Shown: positions 1 to 8,500 of the stretch, piece by piece
Layout: each line of letters starts with the position of its first letter
How positions within the stretch are numbered: position 1 is the stretch's first letter
Assembly (NCBI GenBank): GCA_002395905.1
Contig: DGVK01000140.1
Span: 1 to 16,674 of the forward strand
Origin: Verrucomicrobia bacterium UBA4286
GTDB lineage: Bacteria > Verrucomicrobiota > Kiritimatiellia > RFP12 > UBA1067
Direction of reading: 5' to 3'
Length of the DNA: 16,674 nt
Translations under genes and position numbers: made by a program
The notes under the pieces: generated by a model
What the model saw: only the letters and a program-made list of their open reading frames with translations
The model's database searches: none
Told to the model about the DNA's origin: nothing

Positions 1-1293
1 TGCTGGAATCCCGACGCCGACGTGGAGGCGATTCTCGCAGAGCACCACCGCCTTATGTTCGGTTCTGCCGCAAAGGAGATGGCGGAGTTCTTCGATATGC
101 TTGAGCAGTGCTGGATGAAAGTCGTTGCGAAGCCGTACGACACGCCGCTCGGACCCGGCGTATGCGAGGCGCCGACGGAGGAGAAGCTGCGCGGGGAAAT
201 CTATTCGTCGGAGGTGCTGTCTCAGCTCGTGTCTCTCGTCTCGTTGGCGTCGTCTAAGGTCGCAGAAGGGTCGATTGAAGCGCGTCGCATCGCGCTCTTT
301 GGGCGGGAGTACCTTGAACCGTTGTGCCGCAGGTTTGGCGGCGCGTTCGGTGAGCGCGCCATACCGTGCGAACCGGTAGGGACGGCGCCCCGCGCCGTCC
401 GCGTTGGCCTTCTTGCCGACATCCACATTGGCGACGACAACGACAACTCCGACTTAAAGCGCGCATTGCGGATTTTCGACGCGAAAAAGGCAGATGCCGT
501 GATCGCGGCAGGCGACTTGACCGACTTTGGCCTTCTTTCGGGACTCCAGGACGTTGCCGCCGCGTGGAACGAAGTGTTCCACGGTTCCCGCCGTTCGGAC
601 GGCGAACCGGTTGTCCGCCTTTTCCACTACGGCGACCACGATACTGCGCTCAACTTCAAGGTGCGCCAGCGCGAGGTGGTCGAGAAGGGGCGTTGGGCGG
701 ACTACATCCCGCACATCGGGCCAGACGTCGCCTGGGAGCGGGTGTTTGGCGAAAAGTTCGAGCCGGTCGTGCGCCGCAATGTGAAAGGCGTTGAATTTAC
801 GCTAGTGCATTTCCTGCCAGAAGATGTCAGCATGAAGTCTCCACAGCTGATCCCGCCGCAAGGTTCGGCCTGGCTTCACGTCTTTTCGCAGCACCGCGCG
901 TATCGCGGGCTGTTCGCGCGGTCCGGCTGCGGAGACGAAGTCTCGTGGGACGACGGTGCGTCGCTCGCTTTCCTAACGGATAATACTATCGCCGTGTGCG
1001 GACACGCCCACATTTCCGCCACCAATGCCACTTCGTTCGTGGCGGGAGGCGGTCGCGGGGCGACCGTCCTATCGGATGGCTTTGCCGCGATTGCGATACC
1101 GTCGCTGTACTACCAGATCGAGACCTGGCTGCCGAAGCCGAAGGGCGACCACGGTTCGCACCAGGCGCTTTTCATGACCGCCACGCCGGACGGCGTTGCT
1201 GTCGAGCGCCTTGACGTGCGCACGGGTGCGAATGTTGCCCCAGACATCGAATGGGGCATTCATAGTTCAAAACAGGCTTTGCGGCCTTTGTAA
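1..1293 (+). CDS. DUF4838-like C-terminal region fused to a metallophosphoesterase domain (5' end missing)
   Basis: The frame is open from base 1, so the gene begins upstream. The GTG at 22 is an internal valine, not a convincing start. Counting that valine as residue 1, residues 1 to about 115, with the preceding WNPDADV, resemble the helical C-terminal end of DUF4838 proteins, a family found beside glycoside-hydrolase-like domains. The resemblance is the WxPDADV..L..HHRLMFG pattern followed by IYSSEVL. From about residue 126 a calcineurin-like phosphoesterase follows, with metal ligands in order: D133 and H135 (ADIHIGD), D165 (AGDLTD), D205-H206 (YGDHD), H263 (LVHF), H328 and H330 (CGHAH). 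The usual asparagine of the GNHD/E motif is aspartate here. This family cleaves phosphomono- or diesters with two metal ions; the substrate is unknown. A GC-rich palindrome lies in the linker. The regulator gene starts 32 bases after the stop. The phosphoesterase call is firm; the DUF4838 call is moderate. Confidence 0.78.
   Translation, partial: CWNPDADVEAILAEHHRLMFGSAAKEMAEFFDMLEQCWMKVVAKPYDTPLGPGVCEAPTEEKLRGEIYSSEVLSQLVSLVSLASSKVAEGSIEARRIALFGREYLEPLCRRFGGAFGERAIPCEPVGTAPRAVRVGLLADIHIGDDNDNSDLKRALRIFDAKKADAVIAAGDLTDFGLLSGLQDVAAAWNEVFHGSRRSDGEPVVRLFHYGDHDTALNFKVRQREVVEKGRWADYIPHIGPDVAWERVFGEKFEPVVRRNVKGVEFTLVHFLPEDVSMKSPQLIPPQGSAWLHVFSQHRAYRGLFARSGCGDEVSWDDGASLAFLTDNTIAVCGHAHISATNATSFVAGGGRGATVLSDGFAAIAIPSLYYQIETWLPKPKGDHGSHQALFMTATPDGVAVERLDVRTGANVAPDIEWGIHSSKQALRPL
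377..402. repeat. GC-rich palindrome in the linker between the two domains (possible REP-like element)
   Basis: Arms GGACGGCG (380-387) and CGCCGTCC (393-400) pair perfectly around the loop CCCCG. It is read in frame as the linker GTAPRAVRV between the DUF4838-like region and the phosphoesterase. A related palindrome lies at 15725-15744 outside any gene. Both have an AGGG...GCGCCCCG core followed by complementary GC-rich sequence. Whether this is a dispersed repeat family is inferred from two examples. Confidence 0.5.
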
Positions 1294-1325
1294 TCTTTGC
1301 GGCTCAAAAATCCAGAGTAATCAAG

Positions 1326-2414
1326 ATGAACAGCGATTTTCTTAAGAACTTCCACTACACGCCCGACGGGGCGACTACGCTTGCGGATGCGCTCTGCGGC
1401 TTCATAAAGGACGAAATCGCCTACGGGAGGCTCAAGGCGGGTGATACGATCCCGACGATCAAGGAACTGTCGGAGGCGTGCGGCCTGACGTTCCGCGTAG
1501 CGCGCGGCGTCGTGGAGCAGCTCGCGCGCGAAGGGTACGTGCGCTCGCGTCCGCGCGTCGGCACGGTCGTCATGCAGCGCGACGTCACCGCGCTCCGAGG
1601 GCGCGTCCTCTTCGCCCTGCCGGACGTCGACGCCTGCAGCTACCACGTCACGACAATCGCCGATGCGCTGCGCCACAGGCTGGGGGCGTCGGGCTACGCC
1701 TTTTCGACCGTGGTATTCTCGTTGGACAAGCACATCGGCCTCACCTTCCTGAAGCACGAGCTGACCCGCACCCCCGACGTCGTCGTCGTCATGTACTCGA
1801 CGCCGGCCGTGCGCAGGTGCCTGCGCACGGCCGGCGTCAGGAGCGTGTTCGTCTACGGCGACAAGCCCGAGATCGACGGCGAACGGTGGATACGCTTCTC
1901 GGCGGAGGAGGCGATCGGCAATTTCGCGGCCCATTGCGTCCGCGCCGGCGTGAAGCGCGTCATGCAGGTGCGATTCGAAGGGAACGACACCCCCGACGCG
2001 TGCTCCGCGCTGGCGGAGTCCGGCATAGCGAGCCGCTGGATGATTGTTCCGCGCTTGGACGGCCTCGGGCGCTACGAGGGCATCGAGCGGTCGGCGTACA
2101 ATTTGTTCATGGACATGCAACGATCCAAGTTCCCCGACGTGATCCTTTTCTGGGACGACTTTGTCGCGCAGGGGGTGCTCACGGCGTTTCTCAGGCGAGG
2201 GATCAGGATGCCGGAGGACGTCAAGATCGTGACACTTTCCAACCGCGGCCTTGGCCCTGTGTATTCCGAACCTCTCACGCGCTTCGAGTGCGATGCGGCG
2301 GAATCGGGGGAGAAGATATCCTCCTACGCGCTTTCCCTTCTGGCGAAGGGGCGGGTTCCGCCGCCGCCGGTCATTTCCCCGCACTACGTGTTCGGGCGGA
2401 CCTTCCCCTACTAA
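1326..2414 (+). CDS. GntR-family transcriptional regulator with LacI-type sensor domain
   Basis: The product has 362 residues. Residues 1 to about 85 are a GntR winged helix: LADALCGFIKDEI, then YGRLKAGDTIPTIKEL, the recognition helix GLTFRVARGVVEQL, and the wing EGYVRSRPRVGTVV. Residues about 96-362 resemble the periplasmic-binding-like sensor of LacI/GalR proteins. Typical elements are a beta strand (GRVLFALPDV), a helix-rich middle, FPDVILFWDDFVAQGVLTAFLRRGIRMPEDVKI-like signature parts near residues 270-300, and a C-terminal TRFECDA strand. Such proteins bind DNA and usually respond to a sugar. The ligand and operator are not visible. ATG at 1326 is chosen because the frame then begins just before the DNA-binding domain; its ribosome site is weak. 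It lies 32 bases after the phosphoesterase gene, so co-transcription is plausible. Codons 159-171 contain a perfect palindrome. Confidence 0.88.
   Translation: MNSDFLKNFHYTPDGATTLADALCGFIKDEIAYGRLKAGDTIPTIKELSEACGLTFRVARGVVEQLAREGYVRSRPRVGTVVMQRDVTALRGRVLFALPDVDACSYHVTTIADALRHRLGASGYAFSTVVFSLDKHIGLTFLKHELTRTPDVVVVMYSTPAVRRCLRTAGVRSVFVYGDKPEIDGERWIRFSAEEAIGNFAAHCVRAGVKRVMQVRFEGNDTPDACSALAESGIASRWMIVPRLDGLGRYEGIERSAYNLFMDMQRSKFPDVILFWDDFVAQGVLTAFLRRGIRMPEDVKIVTLSNRGLGPVYSEPLTRFECDAAESGEKISSYALSLLAKGRVPPPPVISPHYVFGRTFPY
1799..1838. repeat. Perfect 19-bp-arm palindrome inside the regulator gene
   Basis: Bases 1799-1817 are the exact reverse complement of 1820-1838, with only TG (1818-1819) between them. 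The next pair outward (1798/1839) does not match. Sixteen of the 19 pairs are G-C. It is translated as TPAVRRCLRTAGV, residues 159-171, in a segment that looks like normal sensor-domain sequence. In RNA the minimal loop would open to about four bases (GTGC). No function is shown by the sequence. Confidence 0.9.
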
Positions 2415-2429
2415 ACCCTCATACTTAAT

Positions 2430-2470
2430 CCTTCATCCCCCGTCCTTCATCCCCCGTCCTTCGTCTCCCC
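2430..2470. repeat. 14-bp tandem repeat upstream of the giant gene
   Basis: The unit CCTTCATCCCCCGT occurs exactly twice in tandem (2430-2443 and 2444-2457). A degenerate third copy, CCTTCGTCTCCCC, follows at 2458-2470. It sits between the regulator stop codon and the AT-rich motif upstream of the promoter. The strand is pyrimidine-rich and cannot form a hairpin by itself. No clear hairpin terminator for the regulator is visible in 2415-2470. Confidence 0.85.
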
Positions 2471-2491
2471 ATTTTGCCCATTTTGCCAAAA
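2471..2491 (+). promoter_or_regulatory. 21-base AT-rich motif shared with the enolase upstream region
   Basis: Two ATTTTGC units, at 2471-2477 and 2480-2486, are spaced nine bases apart and end in CCAAAA. The second unit forms a small palindrome, TTTTG-C-CAAAA. The same 21 bases with one change occur at 15769-15789 upstream of enolase. Here the motif ends 30 bases before the -10 box. It could be a protein binding site or an UP-like promoter element; which one is not determined. Confidence 0.55.
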
Positions 2492-2518
2492 ATAGTTTCC
2501 CATGGCGTGGGGTTGCTG

Positions 2519-2527
2519 TGCTATAAT
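2519..2527 (+). promoter_or_regulatory. Extended -10 promoter for the giant gene
   Basis: TGCTATAAT is a perfect -10 hexamer (TATAAT, 2522-2527) preceded by the TGn extension. No good -35 hexamer lies 16-18 bases upstream, which fits an extended -10 promoter. Transcription would start near 2534, giving a leader of about 30 bases. This rules out the in-frame TTG at 2474 as the start codon. Confidence 0.7.
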
Positions 2528-2550
2528 GCGCGGCGTGATTTAACCCAAAG

Positions 2551-2555
2551 AAGGA
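2551..2555 (+). promoter_or_regulatory. Ribosome binding site of the giant gene
   Basis: AAGGA lies eight bases before the ATG at 2564 and fixes that start. The enolase gene has the same AAGGA with the same eight-base spacing. Confidence 0.75.
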
Positions 2556-2563
2556 AAAACACA

Positions 2564-5500
2564 ATGAAGAAATGCAGTTCTGCCGCCAAGGCGGCATTGA
2601 AGGTGCGTCGTGTATTCGGCGGCATCGCGAGGGCGTTCGTCGCCATCGCGGCGCTTGCGTTCACAGGCGCGGCGTGGGCCGGCGACGACTACGTTGAGGT
2701 CGACGGCATCAGATGGTACTACGATCCGTGCGGCGACAACAAGTGCTCGATACGCTTCTCCGACACGGAGGCGGCCGTCTACCCCAAGCCGTCCGGCGAG
2801 GTCACGGTGCCTTTCCGCCTCAACGGCATGGAGGTGTCTCATATCGGCAGCCATGCGTTCTACAAGTGCACCGACATCACGAAGGTCACGATTCCAAGCA
2901 CCGTGTATTCGATCGGGGAGAGCGCATTCGAGGACTGCAGCAAGCTGGATACGGTGAACATCCAGGGCGCGACGATGCAGACGATTTCCGCATATGCGTT
3001 CAAGAATTGCTCCTCGCTGAGGATGATGACTCTGCCCGATTCCATAACCGCAATCGGGCAGGATGCGTTCGAGAAATGCACTTCGCTCTCCGCGATGTCG
3101 CTGCCGAAAGGTCTCAAGGCCGTCGGTGGCGCGCTTTTCTGCAACTGCACCTCTCTGCTGAAAGTGACGGTTCCGGAGGGCGTGACGAGCATCGGTGTCA
3201 ATGCGTTCGCCAACTGCTCATCCCTCGAGACGGTAATCCTTCCGCACTCCTTCATCAACGACGACGGTCTTGCCGACAAGGCATTCGGCGGAACGCCGGA
3301 GACCTTGAAGATTATGTATGCGCATACCTACAAGACCGGCGGCTACGCGTGGGAGTTCCATGTGGACAAGGCCGTCGGCTCCGCCACGATCGAGAGCGTG
3401 GAGTCGAACCGGGGCACTCCCGCCGTGTCGCCTGTTCCAGAAGGCGGCGTCCTTGCCGTCCCCTCCACCGTCAAAGCCGGCACGACAGCCTATACCGTAA
3501 AGGCTATCGGGATGTACGCCTTATCCGGTCTCTCCGGCATAACAGGCGTGACGCTCCCCTCGACTCTGACGAGCATCGGGTCATACGCTTTCAACAACTG
3601 CAGGAACATTACCTCGATCACGATCCCCAATACGGTGACGACCATCGGGATGGGGGCGTTCTCCGGCTGCGCGAACCTGACGGAGGTGACGATCCCCGCC
3701 AGCGTGACTTCGGTCGCCGTCGGCGCGTTCAGGGACTGCACGAAGCTCAGAAGGGCTTACGTCAAGTCTGACGCCCTGCTGCAGAGCATCGACGTGGAGA
3801 AGGTGTTCCCCAACACCGCGACCGAGTTCAAGTGCCTCGCGACCGAGGTTGTGGACGGGCGTACCTGGTACTACTCCACCTCATCGAGAGGCTCGTGCGT
3901 CGAGGGTCTCGACCACTCCGCATCGCTTAGGGAAGTCACCATCCCCTCGACGCTCGGCGGACGCCCGGTGGTGTCCATCGGCAGCCGCGCGTTTGCGCGC
4001 GATCCAAGCCTTGAGAGGATTACCGTCCCTTCGGGCGTGACCGACATCCGGAACTCCGCCTTTGAATACAGCTATGTGCAATACGTGTACGTGCCCGACA
4101 CGCTGGAGCAGATCGGCCAGTACGCCTTCCGCGGGTGTTCGAGCCTGAGGTCGATTCCTCTTCCCGCGTCGCTTGACGCGATTTTAGACGGCGCGTTCGA
4201 GGGTTGCAGCAGCGCGTCCATCACCAGCATCAGGATTCCGGACAGCGTCACGGTTCTCAGCAAGGGCGCTTTCACCGGCTGCAGCAAGCTCAAGTCGGTG
4301 ATCCTGCCGCGCGACTTGTGGTACAGCAACATCAAAGACAAGGTGTTCTCCGGCTGCTCGAACGAATTGACAATCCGGAGATCCTTCAAGGCCAGCCACG
4401 GGCTGACCGACTACATGTGCGTCGAGACCGCCGACTTCAAGGCCCAGATCGGCGACGGCACGGGCCCGGCCATCGCGACGACTACTGCGAGAGACCTTTA
4501 CCTTCCGGAGCGTGTGGAGATAACCCCTGGCGTGTACATCAAAGTTGTCAGCATCGCCAAAGACGCGTTCATCGGCTGCAACAGGCTGACATCCGTCCAG
4601 ATTTCGGAGTATGTCACCGAGATCGGCGGCAGGGCCTTCAAGAACTGTCACGCAATGAAGTCGGTCGAGATACCCTCCGGCGTCAAGACCATCGGTGACG
4701 AGGCGTTCTACGGCAGCGGCATCACCTCGCTCGACGTCCCGAGCACCGTGACGAGCGTCGGGAAGAAGGCGTTCTCCTTCTGCCCCGCGCTCAAGACCGC
4801 CTCCCTCGGCTACAACGTGAAGGAATACCCCGAGGAACTGTTCCGCGGGTGCACGTCGCTTTCTGAGCATTCCTTCAGCATCTACGTGAAGAGCATCGGC
4901 GAGTCCGCCTTCAAGGGCTGCACCTCGCTCAAGAAAATCTCCACGCCGCCGTCGGCGACCATCGGATACGGCGCTTTCGCCGACTGCACGAGCCTCGTCA
5001 GCGCCATCCTGCCGGAGCAGTTCTACTCTACGTCGCTCGACACCTGCAAGTCGCTCATCGCCCGCCTGTTCGCGAACCACAAGGCCGGCATGGAGCTCGG
5101 CTTCTACTGGTGGCAGACCACGCCGCCCGACCAGCGGGCCGAGCCCGATTTCAGGAAGTCCGTCATCAACGGCGAATTCTGGAACTACACGGTCGTGGGC
5201 GGCAAGGCCGTCATCGGCACGACACTCGTCTCGCGTTCGGCCGTGACGCCCGACGACCCGACCGGCTGGCTCACGATCCCCGAAACGCTCGGCGGCTACC
5301 CTGTCGCCGAAATCGGCAAGGGGGCGTTCAAGAACTGCACCGGCATCACCGGCGTGACGTTCCCCGGCACGGTCACGGCCGTCCACGACAGCGCGTTCGA
5401 GGGATGTTCCGGCATTTCCGGCGTCACCCTCCCCGCCGGCCTGACGCAGATCGGCGCGAACGCGTTCAAGGGCTGCACCAAGCTTGCGAGCGTCACCATA

Positions 5501-8500
5501 CCCGCCGGCGTCGAAAAGGACAAACTGGGCGCAAATGCGTTCTACGGGTGCTCCGCCCTCAAGTGGGCGTATCTGCCCAAGCAGTTCGCGGCCGGATTCA
5601 CCGAGTCGAGCGTCTTCGGGGGCTGCCATGATGACCTCGTCTGCCTGGTCAGCTTCGACGACGGCTACCAGCAGGGCTATGTCCAGACAGTGAACAACGT
5701 CAAGTGGTACTTCATCCCCATCAGCCACGACCTCGAGGTCGAGATCGTCGCATGCGAACTCCTCGGCACGACGACGCTGAACGTCCCGGCGACTCTCAGC
5801 GGCAAGCCCGTGACGAGCATCGGCGATGACGCGTTCATGTACAGCGAAATCACGGGCGTCACCCTGCCCAGCTCCGTGAAGTGGATCGGAGACTACGCGT
5901 TCCAGTACTGCACGGATCTTCTTCAAGTTGTCCTGCCCAACAGCGTGATCGAAATCGGCACGTGTTCGTTCGAGGGCTGCACGAGCCTCAAGCAGTTCAC
6001 GCTTTCGAGAAATCTCAAGAAGATTCCGCCGTCTGCGTTCTTCGGCTGCTCCAGCCTCTTCGAGGTTTACAACTGCGACAACCTGACTGAAATCGGGCCG
6101 TTTGCGTTCTACCACTGCCCGAAGCTCATGTCCGAGGCGGTCGGCAGTCTCATCGCCAACGGGCCGTCCGTCGGCGAAAACGCCTTCGGCTTCGCGGGGC
6201 TGACGTCCCGCAGCGGGACTCTGACGATTCCGGATTCCATGGCTCCGGCGTCCATCGCCAAGAATGCGTTCGCCTACTCCTACTGCTCCGTCCTGAGCCT
6301 GCCGGAAAGCTTCTTCGGCAAGTTCGACAAGAGCGCTGCGTTCTACGGCGTGCCGTCCACGATGGAGGTCATGTACCGCTTCTCGGACGGTTCGTTCGCG
6401 CGTGTCGTCGACGGCGTCACCTGGCGCTACACGACCGCCACCGGATACAAGGCCACGGTCACCGGAACAGACTCCACGGCCGACTCGCTGACGGTTCCCG
6501 CCAAGTTCGGCTCCTACACGGTTACCGCAATCGGAGCCAAAGCCTTCAAGGACAATACGAAGCTTACGTGGGTGACGCTCCCCGACTCGGTCACGGACAT
6601 CGGCGCGGGCGCGTTCTCGGGCTGCACGTCGCTGAACAAGACGGGCATCAGCTCCACATCGAACGTCAAGACCATCGGCGCCAATGCGTACAGCGGGTGC
6701 GGTCTTCCTACTGTGACGCTGCCGGACACCGTGACGAGTCTCGGCAAGGACGCCTTCAAGGACAGCGCAGGCCTGTACAAGGCCAGTCTGCCCGGCTCGC
6801 TCTACGGCACGGCCAACATTTTCTCTTATTGGTTCAGTGGCTGCGCGGACAATCTCGTCGTCACGTTCCGCCGCGAAGAGGGCGACTACATGGCGCAGGT
6901 AGTCAATGGCTACACCTGGTACTACCAGAATAGCGCGAGCGGCAGCGGCGTGACGATCACGCATTTCATCGAACCGCAGCCGACGGGCACCATTACGATC
7001 CCGTCCAAGCTCGGCGGCAAGACTGTCGATGCTATCGCCACTTACGCATTCAAGGACTACACCGGCATCACGTCCGTTATCATCCCCAGCACGGTGAAGA
7101 CCATCGAGCGGAATGCGTTCCAGGGATGCACGGGGCTGACGAGCGTCAGTATTCCGCGCAGCGTGACATCGATTGCGGACTATGCGTTCAATGGCTGCTC
7201 CAACCTCGCGAGCGCAAGTCTGCCGGATACTCTGAACGGCATCGACGAGAGCAAGGTGTTCCAGGGCTGCGCGTCCGGCATCAACGTCACCTACCGCGAC
7301 AAGGGCGGCCGTACCTCCGTGGTTGTCGGCGGCAAGACCTGGTGGTACCGGGTTGTTGACGGCGGGGCGGAGATATTCTACGCCGACCCCTACGCCAGCA
7401 AAGGCGACCCCGACTACGCCACCGACTGGAAGCCTGCTGTCGAGCCTGTCCCGACGGGTTCGCTGACCATCCCGGCGTCGCTTAACGGGTATCCTGTCAC
7501 GAAGATTGGAAAGTACGCGTTCAGCGAGTGCGCAGAGATGACATCGGTGACGATTCCCGACAGCGTGACGGAAATCGACTATGAGGCGTTTGGTGGGTGC
7601 TGGGAGCTTGCGACCGTCAACTTCGGAACAGGATTGAAGACCATTGGCGAGTATGCGTTTGACGCATGCGGCGAGCTTGCCAGCCTTGATCTTCCAGACG
7701 GCCTGACGAGCATCGAGAACAGTGCCTTCAACGGCTGCCATTCCTTGACGAGCCTTGTGATTCCTGATTCCGTGAATAAACTCGGTGTTAATGCGTTCTC
7801 GAGCTGCAGCGGCCTTACGAGCGTGATTCTTCCTGAGGGACTGACGGATATCGGATACATGCCGTTCTACAGATGCTCGTCTTTGACAGATGTCACATTG
7901 AAGACCGAGGCCGCCGTCAATTCGTTTATCAGGGTGTTCGACCGGTCGTACGTCAAGAACGTTACGATTGCCGAAGGCGTGACGGCTATCGGCGACCAGG
8001 CGTTCTGCTACAACAGGAATGAGGAGGATCATTACGTCGCCCTTGAGAGCGTCACCCTTCCTGAATCGCTCGAAAGCATTGGTGCGTATGCGTTCAGGTG
8101 GAGCAAGCTGAAGAGCCTGACGATTCCGCGCTCCGTGACGAGCATCGGTAAGTATGCATTCGCCGACTGCGCGAAACTGACGAGCGTTTCCATCCCCGCG
8201 CATCTGGCTGGCGAGAATGTCGGAGAGTGTGCGTTCATGAATTGCACTGGCCTTACGAGCGTCACGTTTGAGGATGGGGCCACTTCCATCGGTGCGACGT
8301 CCATGTTCTCGACCTGTAGCGGTCTCACGTCCGTCGAGGTTCCCGACGGCGTCGTGAGCATCATCGACCGTACGTTCGACCACTGCTACTCGCTCCAAAC
8401 GCTGACGATTCCGCAGAGCGTGCAGAGTGTCGGCGCGAATGTGTTTAGGAGCGCAGGCCTCGCGACCGTCAACGTCGCGGCGCGCGACACGGCGCGCGTC

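Noticed and set aside
22..24. GTG as the start of the first gene
   Set aside because: The frame is open back to base 1 and the residues before it (WNPDAD) fit the DUF4838-like pattern, so the gene is cut by the window edge.
1478..2428. Overlapping 316-codon + strand frame inside the regulator gene
   Set aside because: It is an arginine/alanine-rich shifted-frame reading of GC-rich sequence with no domain; the regulator frame has clear GntR and LacI-type features.
2513..2518. TTGCTG as a -35 box for the giant gene
   Set aside because: It is only three bases from the -10 hexamer, far short of the usual 16-18 base spacer.
2474..2563. Upstream in-frame TTG start adding 30 residues to the giant protein
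   Set aside because: It lies before the extended -10 promoter, has no ribosome site, and would bury the signal peptide behind 30 unrelated residues. The ATG at 2564 has AAGGA eight bases upstream.
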